Source: CAXXOK01 sp035353235
GTDB taxonomy: Bacteria; Bacillota; Clostridia; Christensenellales; Aristaeellaceae
Direction: 5' to 3'
NCBI GenBank assembly: GCA_035353235.1
Contig: DAOPZG010000009.1
Location: 1-35,315, forward strand
DNA length: 35,315 bases
The notes under the pieces: model-generated
Seen by the model: only the letters and a program-made list of their open reading frames with translations
The model's database searches: none
Told to the model about the DNA's origin: nothing
Made by a program: the position numbers and the translations under genes
Part shown: piece after piece, positions 1 to 8,415 of the stretch
Position numbering within the stretch: the first letter of the stretch is position 1
How the letters are laid out: each line of letters opens with the position of its first letter

Positions 1-80
1 TTATCGGCCTTATCCTGTGCATCATATTCTATATTGCCTGCGCGGCCGTGGTGGGCGGCATTCTTTCGACGATTCATTGA
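1..80 (+). CDS. C-terminal end of a membrane protein (5' truncated by the window)
   Basis: Reading from base 3 gives about 25 codons ending in TGA at 78-80. The residues (IGLILCIIFYIACAAVV followed by GGILSTIH) are strongly hydrophobic and form one membrane-spanning segment with a very short tail. The rest of the gene lies outside the window, so no family can be named. A long hairpin starts seven bases after the stop codon, which supports this being a real gene end. Confidence 0.5.
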   Translation, partial: IGLILCIIFYIACAAVVGGILSTIH

Positions 81-86
81 CTTCGC

Positions 87-136
87 AACCGTATATGCGG
101 GGGATGTATATGTATGCATCCCCCGCATATACGGTT
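87..136. terminator. Long perfect hairpin between the upstream gene and lgt
   Basis: Bases 87-106 and 117-136 are exact reverse complements (20 bp, core CCGTATATGCGGGGGATG) around a 10-base loop whose own ends can also pair. It lies 7 bases after the stop codon upstream and 26 bases before lgt. The downstream side (TTTATCCGTTGTTT) is T-rich but interrupted, so it may be a weak intrinsic terminator or an mRNA-stabilising structure. Confidence 0.6.
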
Positions 137-162
137 TATCCGTTGTTTGAGGGGTTTATTGA

Positions 163-948
163 ATGGAACCGTATATCAACGTTTGGGGGCGAACCATCCC
201 AACTTACGGCATCTGCATGGCCGCGGGCATCCTTGCGGCTTCGATCGTAGGCTTTTTACGAACCCGAAAGGCGCATGAGGACGTCAACAATTTTTTCATA
301 CTGGTCGCCTGTGCCGCCGGCCTTGGGCTGATTGCGGCTAAACTGCTGTATATCGCTGTGTCCGTCGGCCTGCCCAAAGCGGTTGTGTTGTTTGGAAGGG
401 GCGATTTTTCATTGCTTTCCGGTGGCGGCTCGGTGTTTTACGGCGGCGTTATCGGCGGCATCCTCGGCCTGTTTGTCGCACGGTGGATTGCGAAAATCAA
501 CCTGGAAGTTTTTACGGATATTCTGGTTCCATGCCTACCGTTGGGGCAGGCTTTCGGCCGGGTCGGTTGTTTCTGCGCGGGGTGCTGTTACGGCATCCCG
601 TACGCAGGCATCGGCAGCATCCGCTTTCCCGAATCGGTACTAGGCCTGTCGCCGGATGTGCCCGTTTTCCCGATACAGCCGCTGTGCTCCCTGTTCAATC
701 TTCTTCTTTTTATAGCGCTGTTGTTTCTTTCCCGTCGCATCCGAGGCCAGTATCGGCTTTTACAGGTCTATCTGGTCGCTTATGCCGTGGGGCGCTTTTT
801 TCTGGAATTTTTACGCGGTGATGCGATACGCGCCAGCCTGTGGGGTCTTTCCACGTCGCAGTGGATCAGCCTGGGAATATTGGCGGCGGTTTTACTCTTC
901 CGCCTGTGGCTGCGAAGAGAAAAACAGGGGGGTTCGGCGGCAGTCTGA
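163..948 (+). CDS. lgt: Prolipoprotein diacylglyceryl transferase family protein, divergent
   Basis: A 261-residue multi-pass membrane protein of the Lgt family, which moves diacylglyceryl from phosphatidylglycerol to the lipobox cysteine of prelipoproteins. Family marks are GSVFYGGVIGG (about 89-99), GQAFGRVGCFCAGCCYG (128-144, with the GRxG arginine at 133) and GRFFLEFLRGD (210-220, matching the conserved Arg and Glu of the C-terminal signature). The position of the essential E. coli histidine (HGGLIG motif) is Tyr94 here, and the Asn after GRxG is Cys136, so this is a divergent subgroup whose activity should not be assumed. The ATG at 163 has GAGGGG eight bases upstream. No clear promoter is visible; it follows the hairpin at 87-136. 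Confidence 0.8.
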   Translation: MEPYINVWGRTIPTYGICMAAGILAASIVGFLRTRKAHEDVNNFFILVACAAGLGLIAAKLLYIAVSVGLPKAVVLFGRGDFSLLSGGGSVFYGGVIGGILGLFVARWIAKINLEVFTDILVPCLPLGQAFGRVGCFCAGCCYGIPYAGIGSIRFPESVLGLSPDVPVFPIQPLCSLFNLLLFIALLFLSRRIRGQYRLLQVYLVAYAVGRFFLEFLRGDAIRASLWGLSTSQWISLGILAAVLLFRLWLRREKQGGSAAV

Positions 949-1054
949 AAAATTTAACGGAAGGGCGCGGCCATCCTGGCGTACCGGATTTCCGGGGTTC
1001 GCCGAGTTTGACGGACGCGCTTTGATTGCGCATCGTAAAACTTTCGTCACACAC

Positions 1055-1083
1055 TTGTAAAATCAGACGCTTTCCGTTATACT
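1055..1083 (+). promoter_or_regulatory. Sigma-A-type promoter of the MoxR/DUF58/transglutaminase genes
   Basis: TTGTAA (1055-1060), a 17-base spacer and TATACT (1078-1083) place a start site near 1090, about 43 bases before the MoxR start codon. It is the only good match in the 184-base gap after lgt. Confidence 0.65.
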
Positions 1084-1132
1084 GACTGCGTATGCTGTAA
1101 CTAACCAAAATCCACATAAAGGAGCCGTCCAT

Positions 1133-2080
1133 ATGCTCAATCCACGGCGCATGATTGCCGCCCTGAAGCAAAATATCGGCAAGGTCATCGTCGGCAAGGA
1201 CGAGGTGATCGAGCTGGCGCTGACCGCGATGCTGTGCAAAGGCCACGTGCTGATCGAGGACGTGCCCGGCACCGGCAAAACCACGATGGTCAGCGCTCTG
1301 GCCAAGTCGCTGGATTGCAGTTTTAACCGCATCCAGTTTACTCCGGACGTGGTGCCCAGCGACGTGACCGGCTTTACCATGGTCAATATGAAAACCGGGG
1401 AGCTGGAGTTTCACCCCGGGGCGGTGATGTGCCAGATCGTACTGGCGGACGAAATCAACCGTACTTCTCCTAAAACCCAGTCTTCGCTTCTGGAGGTGAT
1501 GGAGGAGTATCAGGTAACGGTCGACGGCGTAACCCGCCCGATGCCCCAGCCTTTTATGGTGCTGGCCACGCAGAACCCGGGCGAGTTCGTGGGCACCTAC
1601 CCCCTGCCGGAAGCGCAGATGGACCGATTCTTCCTCCGTATTTCGATGGGTTATCCCACCATGGAGGAGGAAATGGCGGTGCTGGAGCGTTTCAGCGGCA
1701 CGGTGAAGCCACAGGAAAGCCTGCAGCCCGTGTGCACCGCGGCCGATGTGGTGGAAATGCAGAACATGATCGGCACGGTGTATTGCAGTAAGGAAGTTCG
1801 CCATTATATCGCCAATATCGCCGCCATGACCCGCACGCATCCCTCGCTGCAGCTGGGAGTATCCACCCGCGGCGCCATTGCGTTGATCCGCGGGGCGCAG
1901 GCCTGCGCGCTGCTCAACGACCGGGATTATATCCTGCCGGAAGATGTGCAGCGCATGGCGCTGCCGGTGCTGGCGCACAGGATGCTGCCCAACCCGGAAG
2001 CCAAGATGAAGGGCATCACCGCCGAGCGTATTCTGGTGGCGGTGATGGAGAACGTGCCCGTGCCCATTCGCCTTTCTTAA
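1133..2080 (+). CDS. MoxR-family AAA+ ATPase
   Basis: A 315-residue cytoplasmic AAA+ ATPase of the MoxR type, chaperone-like enzymes typically encoded next to DUF58 proteins. Visible parts are Walker A EDVPGTGKT (42-50), Walker B IVLADE (102-107), sensor 1 LATQNP (144-149) and an arginine-finger region EAQMDRF (160-166). The C-terminal third is the usual lid domain, including the STRGAIALIRGAQACAL stretch. The start has AAAGGAG upstream. It is first in a tight group with the DUF58 gene (42-base gap) and the transglutaminase gene (34-base gap), a common bacterial trio whose substrate is generally unknown. The promoter is at 1055-1083. Confidence 0.93.
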   Translation: MLNPRRMIAALKQNIGKVIVGKDEVIELALTAMLCKGHVLIEDVPGTGKTTMVSALAKSLDCSFNRIQFTPDVVPSDVTGFTMVNMKTGELEFHPGAVMCQIVLADEINRTSPKTQSSLLEVMEEYQVTVDGVTRPMPQPFMVLATQNPGEFVGTYPLPEAQMDRFFLRISMGYPTMEEEMAVLERFSGTVKPQESLQPVCTAADVVEMQNMIGTVYCSKEVRHYIANIAAMTRTHPSLQLGVSTRGAIALIRGAQACALLNDRDYILPEDVQRMALPVLAHRMLPNPEAKMKGITAERILVAVMENVPVPIRLS

Positions 2081-2122
2081 CGGGGAGCCGGGGCACGAAC
2101 CATTTCATTAAAGGACGATGCC

Positions 2123-3283
2123 ATGAAATCCACACTTGTCGGGCTGGGGGTCACGTTCGGGTTTTTGCTGCTGTGCGCGCTTTCGATGGGCAACCGCATG
2201 TATCTGGCGTTGTCCCTTCTGATCGCGGTTACGTGGGCGCTGGCCTATTTCAGCGTGCGCGCGGCGGAAAAGACCGTAAAGGTGACCCACGGGCTGAACA
2301 GTACGAAGGTGAACCGCGGGGACAGCGTGGCCATGGAAGTCTCCGTGAGCCATCAAAGCATCCTGCCGATCGCGCCCGTGCGCCTTAAGATGCGCGCCAC
2401 CAGCAACACGCCCGGCGCGATGATTTACCTGACCCAGTTGGGCCGCCGGAAACAGAAGGTGGCCTACCGGTTTTGCGCCGAACACGTGGGCGCGATGTTC
2501 CCGGGTGTGGAAAGTTTTACCGTAAGCGATGTTTTCGGCCTTTTTAAAAAAGAACATCAGCCGGAGGCCACGGGGCACGAACTGCTCGTGCTGCCCGTGC
2601 CTTTTACCGTGGAACCGCTCACCTTCGCCGCGGGCGACATGGGTGTGGAAACGATGAAGCGCGCCATGGAGGACCCCTCCAACCCAAGCGATTTTCGCGG
2701 CTACCAGCCCGGCGACCCGCTGAAACGTATCCACTGGAAGATGAGCGCCCGCAAGCGGGAGCTGATGATTCGCCAGTTTGAGGAGCCTGCTTTGCCGGAC
2801 GCGCTTGTGATGATGGATACTTCTCCGCCCGCCCTGTCGGAAGGGATGGACGCGTCGAAACTTTGCTACCTTCAGGACGCGGTGCTGGAAACCGCCGCTT
2901 CGGTGGTCAGTTGCCAGATCAGCCACGAAAACCCGGTGCGCCTGCCGCTGGTGGGCGACCGGCCCATGGAATACCACGGCACGATGGGCATGCCGATTCT
3001 GCTGGAGGAGCTGGCCCGCTGCACGTTTAACGAAACGGAACAGTTTGAGCGCGTGCTGCTGATGCAGATGAACGACCTGCGCAAAACCGGCGCGGTGGTG
3101 ATCATCACCACCCGTATCACCGGGGTGCTTACGGACCTGATCGGCCGGATGAAGCGCATGGGGCCGAATGTGCGCCTGTATCTGGTGACGTACCGCCCGG
3201 ATGATCCGAACCTGCAGGGGTATGTCGGAAGGCTTCAGCAAAGCGGCGTGGAAGTGAACTTCGTTTCGCCGCAGGGCGGCTGA
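2123..3283 (+). CDS. DUF58-domain protein
   Basis: A 386-residue protein with two N-terminal membrane segments (about 5-21 and 25-43), a beta-rich middle region and the DUF58 signature FRGYQPGDPLKRIHWK at 191-206. The C-terminal half resembles a von Willebrand A-like fold, as usual for DUF58 (ALVMMDTSPP near 227-236). DUF58 proteins are the regular partner of MoxR ATPases, anchored in the membrane with the large domain soluble; their biochemical role is not settled. AAAGGA precedes the ATG. It lies between the MoxR and transglutaminase genes on the same strand and is probably co-transcribed with them. Confidence 0.9.
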   Translation: MKSTLVGLGVTFGFLLLCALSMGNRMYLALSLLIAVTWALAYFSVRAAEKTVKVTHGLNSTKVNRGDSVAMEVSVSHQSILPIAPVRLKMRATSNTPGAMIYLTQLGRRKQKVAYRFCAEHVGAMFPGVESFTVSDVFGLFKKEHQPEATGHELLVLPVPFTVEPLTFAAGDMGVETMKRAMEDPSNPSDFRGYQPGDPLKRIHWKMSARKRELMIRQFEEPALPDALVMMDTSPPALSEGMDASKLCYLQDAVLETAASVVSCQISHENPVRLPLVGDRPMEYHGTMGMPILLEELARCTFNETEQFERVLLMQMNDLRKTGAVVIITTRITGVLTDLIGRMKRMGPNVRLYLVTYRPDDPNLQGYVGRLQQSGVEVNFVSPQGG

Positions 3284-3317
3284 CAGGAAATACGGAAAGA
3301 AACGGGGGAGAACCGGC

Positions 3318-5768
3318 GTGAGCAGACCGGCGTTTTTGCAAAAGGAACCGCTGACCCGTATGGGTCTGGCTTTTTTGCTGACCGTCGGCATTGTCGCGCC
3401 CCTGCTGCTCGCGCTGGACCTTGGCGGACAGATGCTGCTCGCGCTGGCGGAGGCGTTGGGGTTGCTTGTGCTGCTTACCACCCTGTCCGGCAACCGGAAA
3501 ACCCGTATCGTCCTGTGGGTGTTGCTGGCTGGCGCGGCGCTGACGCAGCTGTTTTTACCGCATCAGGGGCTGCTGGGTGGCTGGGTGGAAGGGTTTAAGG
3601 CGCTTGCCCTTTACTTTTCCGGGTATTCGGCGGTGCTTCCTTTGTTCAGCGCCCAGGTGGCAAGCCTGATTACGCTGCTGGCGGCTGTGCTGGGGTATGT
3701 GTTTGCGCGACGTGGCGTGGGGTTTGTGCCCGCTGCGATGGTGGTGGTGCTGACCCTGTTTGGCCTTTGGAGTCTGGGCAGGGGCGACCTGCTGTGGTAT
3801 ACAGCCCCGGCGCTGGTGGCGCTGCTGCTGATGATGGCGCAGTCCGCGCATGAGAAAATCAACGTGCTGCATGTGCTGCCCATGGCGCTGGTGGCGGTAC
3901 TGGCGGCTCTGTTGCTGACCCCCGCCAGCCGTGTAGTATTTCCGCCCCTTTCCGAGGCGGCCAGTGATCTGAAACAGACGATCAGCGATTATCTGTTTTT
4001 CACCAAGCCGCGCGATGTGTTTACGCTGGGCGCGTACGGGTATTACCCCATGGGCAGCGGTCAGCTGGGTGGCCCGGCGGAACCCAGCGAGTATCCCGTG
4101 ATGATGGTGAAAACGGATCGAAAAACACTGCTGCGGGCCGTATCCAAGGATTATTACGACGGGCGTTCCTTTGACGACACCTCCGGCGCGAAGCGCTACC
4201 TGTACATCAACCCCCGCTGGCAGGCGCAGCGCCGCAGGGCTTTTTTGGAACTGTTGCCCGGCGAGGCCATCCTGAAAGCGACAAGCCTGCTTAACCAGAA
4301 GGCGGTTGCCGTGCAGATGGAGAACAGCGCCGCGTCCACTGTGTTTACGCCGCTGTTTCTGCGCAGCCTGAATATGGAAAACGATATGGTGCCGTACTTT
4401 AACGACGCCAGTGAGCTGTTTATCACCCGCGATTTGCAGCGGGACGACCGGTATACCGTATACGCCCCGGTGTTTGAGGGCGGAGACGCGGGGCTGGACG
4501 CGGTGGTGACCGCCGCGCAGAAGGACGACGCGTATTACAGCGATATTTCGCAGATGTACACCCAACTGCCCAACCATATGGAGCAGAAGGTGTTCGACGA
4601 CGTAAAAAGCATCGTGGCCGGGGAAAGCACGCCTTACGGCAAGGCTATGGCGATTATGCGCCATTTGCAGAAATATTACCGTTATACTCTCTCCCCTGAC
4701 ACCCCGCCTACGAACAAGGATTTTGTGACATATTTCCTTTATGTGGGCAAGGAAGGATACTGCACGTACTATGCTTCCGCCATGACGGTGATGTGCCGCA
4801 TGGCGGGCTTGCCCGCCCGGTATGTGGAGGGGTTTGAAGCCCAGCCCGCGGCGGATGGTTTTGCGTATGTGACCGGCAAGGATGCGCACGCCTGGACGGA
4901 AGTTTATTTTCAGGGTTTCGGCTGGGTGCCTTTTGACCCGACCCCCGCGCAGGAAAACGGTAATGAAGCGTCCCACCAGAATGAACCGTCGCCCGAACCA
5001 ACGATTTCGCCGACCCCCAACCCGCAGGATGGCCCGACCGCCACGCCTGACCCGAACGATCAGCAAAACGAGGATCAGCCTTCGCCGGAACCGACCGATC
5101 CGCCGCCGCAGGACCCGGACACACAAAACCCCGACATGTCGCCTCAGGAGGACCAGAGCAACCTTGCGCTGTGGCTGGCACTGGCCATCCTTGCGCTGCT
5201 GGCAGCGCTGGCGGCGCGGATCGCCCTGCGCAGCCCGGATCGGGTGGCGGCCCGTAAGGCAACCGAACGGGAGAGGATATTCGTCTACGGCGCGGCGGTG
5301 CAACGGTTGCTTAATTACGCCAAACGCAAGCCCAAACCCGGCGAAACGCCGCTGGCCTTTGCCAAACGCATTGACGGCGTCCACGCCTTCCCCACGCAGA
5401 TTATGCCGCTGTGGCGCATCATGGCGTTGAGCAACTACAGCCGACTGGAGCCCGGGCAGGAGCAGACGCGCCGCGCCCGTGACTGTTACCGCGCCGCGTA
5501 TGGTGGGGCCAACCCGCTGCGCCGCCTGCGTTTCCGCCTGGCGACGGCGTTTGACCCGCGCCTGTACCGTGCGCTGGATACGCCCGCCCCGCATGACAAA
5601 CCGCCTGCGAAAACCACCTTCAAAGTTCCCCGCGCATCCGGGAAGGGAAAGGGTGGCAGGCAGAATCCGCCGGGCAGACGGCCGCCAAACGACACGCCGC
5701 CGGACAACGCGCCGCCGAAGCCACAGACCGACAACTCCGCGCCCCGGAAACCGGAGAAACCGGTGTAA
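3318..5768 (+). CDS. Transmembrane transglutaminase-like protein (TgpA type, DUF4129-like C-terminus)
   Basis: An 816-residue membrane protein starting at GTG 3318 behind GGGGGAG. The first 205 residues hold about six or seven hydrophobic segments. A large extracytoplasmic part follows, with a transglutaminase/protease-like core: Cys482 (EGYCTYYASAMTVMCR), His524 (DAHAWTEVYF) and Asp540 (GWVPFDPTP) form the expected triad. A Pro/Glu/Asp-rich linker (about 545-612) leads to a further membrane segment (616-636), a DUF4129-like cytoplasmic stretch and a basic, proline-rich tail (after about 755). The family acts on the outer face of the membrane, probably on peptide or wall-linked substrates; the true substrate is unknown. 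It closes the MoxR-DUF58-transglutaminase trio. Confidence 0.9.
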   Translation: MSRPAFLQKEPLTRMGLAFLLTVGIVAPLLLALDLGGQMLLALAEALGLLVLLTTLSGNRKTRIVLWVLLAGAALTQLFLPHQGLLGGWVEGFKALALYFSGYSAVLPLFSAQVASLITLLAAVLGYVFARRGVGFVPAAMVVVLTLFGLWSLGRGDLLWYTAPALVALLLMMAQSAHEKINVLHVLPMALVAVLAALLLTPASRVVFPPLSEAASDLKQTISDYLFFTKPRDVFTLGAYGYYPMGSGQLGGPAEPSEYPVMMVKTDRKTLLRAVSKDYYDGRSFDDTSGAKRYLYINPRWQAQRRRAFLELLPGEAILKATSLLNQKAVAVQMENSAASTVFTPLFLRSLNMENDMVPYFNDASELFITRDLQRDDRYTVYAPVFEGGDAGLDAVVTAAQKDDAYYSDISQMYTQLPNHMEQKVFDDVKSIVAGESTPYGKAMAIMRHLQKYYRYTLSPDTPPTNKDFVTYFLYVGKEGYCTYYASAMTVMCRMAGLPARYVEGFEAQPAADGFAYVTGKDAHAWTEVYFQGFGWVPFDPTPAQENGNEASHQNEPSPEPTISPTPNPQDGPTATPDPNDQQNEDQPSPEPTDPPPQDPDTQNPDMSPQEDQSNLALWLALAILALLAALAARIALRSPDRVAARKATERERIFVYGAAVQRLLNYAKRKPKPGETPLAFAKRIDGVHAFPTQIMPLWRIMALSNYSRLEPGQEQTRRARDCYRAAYGGANPLRRLRFRLATAFDPRLYRALDTPAPHDKPPAKTTFKVPRASGKGKGGRQNPPGRRPPNDTPPDNAPPKPQTDNSAPRKPEKPV

Positions 5769-5819
5769 ACCACGCCGCGCCCCGGCAAAGCAACTTGCGC
5801 GAGAAAAGAATCATTCATA

Positions 5820-5851
5820 CGCCCCGCCCGCGTATCGCGTCGGGCGGGGCG
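5820..5851 (+). terminator. GC-rich hairpin between the transglutaminase and PHP genes
   Basis: CGCCCCGCCCG (5820-5830) pairs perfectly with CGGGCGGGGCG (5841-5851) around a 10-base loop. No T-run follows (GGTTATACG), and the AAAGGA ribosome site of the PHP gene starts 9 bases later. It may be a partial terminator or an mRNA processing or stability element that lowers expression of the PHP gene relative to the upstream trio. Confidence 0.5.
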
Positions 5852-5873
5852 GTTATACGAAAGGAACCGCTAA

Positions 5874-6662
5874 ATGACCTATCGCTACGAAACCCATCTG
5901 CATACCTGCGAAGCCAGTGCCTGCGGCATTGCCCACGGGCGCGATTACATCCCTTTTTACCGGGACCTTGGCTATCACGGCCTGTTTGTGACCGACCATT
6001 TTTTCGGCGGAAATACCGCGGTGGACCAAACGCTTCCGTGGCGCGATCAGGTGGACTGGTTCTGCGAAGGGTACGAACAGGCAAAGGCGGAAGGCGACAA
6101 ACGCGGCGTGCAGGTGCTGTTCGGATGGGAACAGGCGTTTAACGGGGACGAATACCTTGTGTATGGGTTGAACCGGGCCTGGCTGTATGAGCACCCGGAG
6201 GTGAAACGCTGGACGCGCGCCGAGCAATACCGCGAGGCGCACCGCTACGGCGGTTGCGTGGTGCAGGCGCACCCTTTCCGTAACCGCAGCTATATCCATC
6301 GTATCAACCTGAACACCGTCTGCGTGGACGGCGCGGAGGTGTACAACGCCGCCAACCCCATGGAAACGAACGTGCAGGCCTACCGTTACGCGAAAAATCT
6401 GGGGCTTCCGATGCTGGCGGGCAGCGACATCCACGATCTGCCGTGGGCGGAATATTCCGGCATCGAATTGCCCACACCCCTTGCGGATGAGGCGGACTTT
6501 GCCGCCCGGGTGCGAAACCGGGCGGAGATCGGGCTGATCGCGCCCGTGGACCGGCTGCGCTCCGGCGAGTTGTTGCCGGTTCGCCTGCCGGTCGCTGTTC
6601 TCGGGCCGGATGCAGAACCGTCGGAAACACCGTTGGAAGTTCTGTTGCGTCAGCCGGAGTGA
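5874..6662 (+). CDS. PHP-domain metal-dependent phosphoesterase
   Basis: A 262-residue soluble protein of the PHP superfamily, which uses a two- or three-metal centre to hydrolyse phosphoester bonds. The metal ligands are all visible: His8 and His10 (ETHLHT), Asp41-His42 (VTDHFF), Glu86 (GWEQ), His133 (QAHPFR), and Asp185 with His187 (GSDIHD). The size fits stand-alone PHP hydrolases related to histidinol phosphatase or nucleotide-degrading PHP enzymes; the substrate cannot be read from sequence. AAAGGA precedes the ATG. No separate promoter is evident, so it may depend on read-through past the hairpin at 5820-5851. Confidence 0.9.
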   Translation: MTYRYETHLHTCEASACGIAHGRDYIPFYRDLGYHGLFVTDHFFGGNTAVDQTLPWRDQVDWFCEGYEQAKAEGDKRGVQVLFGWEQAFNGDEYLVYGLNRAWLYEHPEVKRWTRAEQYREAHRYGGCVVQAHPFRNRSYIHRINLNTVCVDGAEVYNAANPMETNVQAYRYAKNLGLPMLAGSDIHDLPWAEYSGIELPTPLADEADFAARVRNRAEIGLIAPVDRLRSGELLPVRLPVAVLGPDAEPSETPLEVLLRQPE

Positions 6663-6807
6663 ACCCGAAGAAGCTGGTGTGTACCGATGCGACCCGAATG
6701 CAGGGGGCCTTCCCGTCGAGTCTCTCGCCGCGAGGCATGGGGACTTGCGATTTGCCCTGGCGGGATCAGGCGCATGTTCCGGAGCGGGTTCCGCTGAAAT
6801 GAATATG

Positions 6808-6853
6808 AAATGACGTTCCGTCGGCGTAAGAGATACGTGGCGGAACGTCATTT
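6808..6853. terminator. Bidirectional terminator between convergent genes
   Basis: AAATGACGTTCCG (6808-6820) and CGGAACGTCATTT (6841-6853) are perfect reverse complements around a 20-base loop that can itself pair in part (CGTA with TACG). It lies between the PHP gene (+) and the glycoside hydrolase gene (-), with short A and T runs at the two outer ends, as expected for a shared terminator. A small hairpin (AGCGG/CCGCT, 6783-6795) sits next to it. The rest of 6663-6894 shows no gene. Confidence 0.65.
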
Positions 6854-6894
6854 ATCAGGAGGGATGTCGGCTCGTTTGCCGGAAAAGGCTCACA

Positions 6895-8397
6895 TTATTG
6901 TTTTTGCAGGCGGATGGCCATATAGGGCCTGCCCGGCAGCTGGATGCGGAAGGAATCGGTATACACGCCTCTGTCTTCCTCTGTCATATTCCACGTATCA
7001 TAGACCGTAACGGCGTACCGGCCTTCCATGTGGAAATCGCGGAATCCGGGGCGCATGAAGCTGTAGTAATACAGATACTGCGTGCCCGACAGGGAAACGG
7101 CGCCCACCTCATCCCATGAGGCTTCGGGATTGGGCTGCAACCCCTCCGGCACCTGCCGCAGCACCCCGGCAAGAAAACGGATCCGTGCCGGGCTGTCGCC
7201 GTGCAGCGTTCCGCCGTGCGACCACCACAGAATGCCCGACGGATCGAGGAAAGTTTCGCCGTGTCCGGGGTATCCGCCGCGCAAAGCACCTTCCCAGAAA
7301 CGCCGCGTCATTTCCTCGCCCGTCAGGTTGCCCCATCCATACTGGATGTTGCCCTCGTAGGCGATTTCGTCCAGCACGACCGGCTTGCGGTAGCGTTCGC
7401 GCCACTGGTTGGTCAGCTCGGCGCTCTTGTAAAGGTCGTTGCGCTGGATGCTGCAATGTGTAATCCAGGGGCGGTTGTAATCATAAAAATGGAAGCAGTT
7501 GTGGATGGACCGCAGGTGACGGTACGGGTCGTTCTCGCATAGAACCTGCGCGATCTTTTCCCAGTCGGCAAGCGTTTTATGCTTCATCAGGTCATACTCG
7601 TTGGCAAGCGACCACCAAACGTTGTGATAAGCGGAGAAACGGGCGATCACATATCGCAGGTAGCGCAGATCCGCTTCCTGCGGCATGCAGGAGAAGCCCC
7701 ATCGGTCATAAGGATGGAACAGGATCAGGTCCGCTTCAATCCCCAATCTGCCCAGCGCCTGTATGCACCGTTCCAGCCGCTGAAAATGCGCGGGGTTGAA
7801 GCGTGTGAAATCCCATTCGTTCCCGGAGGAAAGCTCGTTGTAGTCGCCAAAGTTCTGATCCGTCAGCACGGAGGAGTCCATCGGCGTTCCGATAAACGGA
7901 TAGCTGTACGGTTCGTGCAGGTTATAGGCATAATGTTTTGGGAAAATACAAAAACGGATTTTGGTAAACGCGCTTTGGGAGAGCGTCTGGAGTGTTTCCG
8001 CGACCAGCTCGTCGGACTGTAAAGCCCATACATAGCAGGTTGTGCCCAAACAAAGGTAGGGCGTACCGTCCTCATACACAAGGCGCCAGGTATCCGCAAC
8101 CCGTACCGGCCCATGCCGCCCGGCCTGGGGAGCGCCCACGGTGAACGTGCCTTCCGCGTTTTCCAACGGGAAGCTTGTCGTGATGCGGAAGCGGTATGTA
8201 CCTTCGCGGGAGGGCATAAACCGAACGCGGTAGACGCCGTCGCCGTCGTAAAAACCGTCTACGCAGAGGCTCTCCAGCCCGCAGGAAAACTCGGCTTTCA
8301 GCCACTGATCCGTAAAGGGGTTGTTTTCTGTGGGGCCGTGACAGGACCATTCGAAAACGTCCCAGCGATCCACCGCTTTGGTAAACAACGGTTCCAT
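6895..8397 (-). CDS. Putative glycoside hydrolase (DUF5060 / DUF4038-like / DUF5605), cytoplasmic
   Basis: A 500-residue protein with an N-terminal beta-sandwich of DUF5060 type (about 1-90, opening FTKAVDRWDVFEWS), a TIM-barrel domain resembling DUF4038, the domain of GH140 apiosidases (from about 100, FLCLG-like strand YLCLGTTCYVWA), and a C-terminal beta domain of DUF5605 type. Candidate catalytic acids are Glu267 in SLANEYD and Glu344 in VVLDEIAYEG, placed as in clan-A hydrolases. There is no signal peptide, so it should act on imported sugar. I chose the second ATG (8397) because GGAGG is 7 bases before it, but only 1 base before the ATG at 8403. It is last in an operon with an ABC importer. 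Substrate specificity is inferred; another glycosidase activity is possible. Confidence 0.78.
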   Translation of the reverse strand: MEPLFTKAVDRWDVFEWSCHGPTENNPFTDQWLKAEFSCGLESLCVDGFYDGDGVYRVRFMPSREGTYRFRITTSFPLENAEGTFTVGAPQAGRHGPVRVADTWRLVYEDGTPYLCLGTTCYVWALQSDELVAETLQTLSQSAFTKIRFCIFPKHYAYNLHEPYSYPFIGTPMDSSVLTDQNFGDYNELSSGNEWDFTRFNPAHFQRLERCIQALGRLGIEADLILFHPYDRWGFSCMPQEADLRYLRYVIARFSAYHNVWWSLANEYDLMKHKTLADWEKIAQVLCENDPYRHLRSIHNCFHFYDYNRPWITHCSIQRNDLYKSAELTNQWRERYRKPVVLDEIAYEGNIQYGWGNLTGEEMTRRFWEGALRGGYPGHGETFLDPSGILWWSHGGTLHGDSPARIRFLAGVLRQVPEGLQPNPEASWDEVGAVSLSGTQYLYYYSFMRPGFRDFHMEGRYAVTVYDTWNMTEEDRGVYTDSFRIQLPGRPYMAIRLQKQ

Positions 8398-8415
8398 AAC
8401 CATTCCTCCGCGTTT

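Noticed and set aside
3555..5594. A 679-codon minus-strand open frame opposite the transglutaminase gene
   Set aside because: It mirrors a well-supported gene in GC-rich DNA, is rich in Arg/His/Gln from reversed codons and shows no domain.
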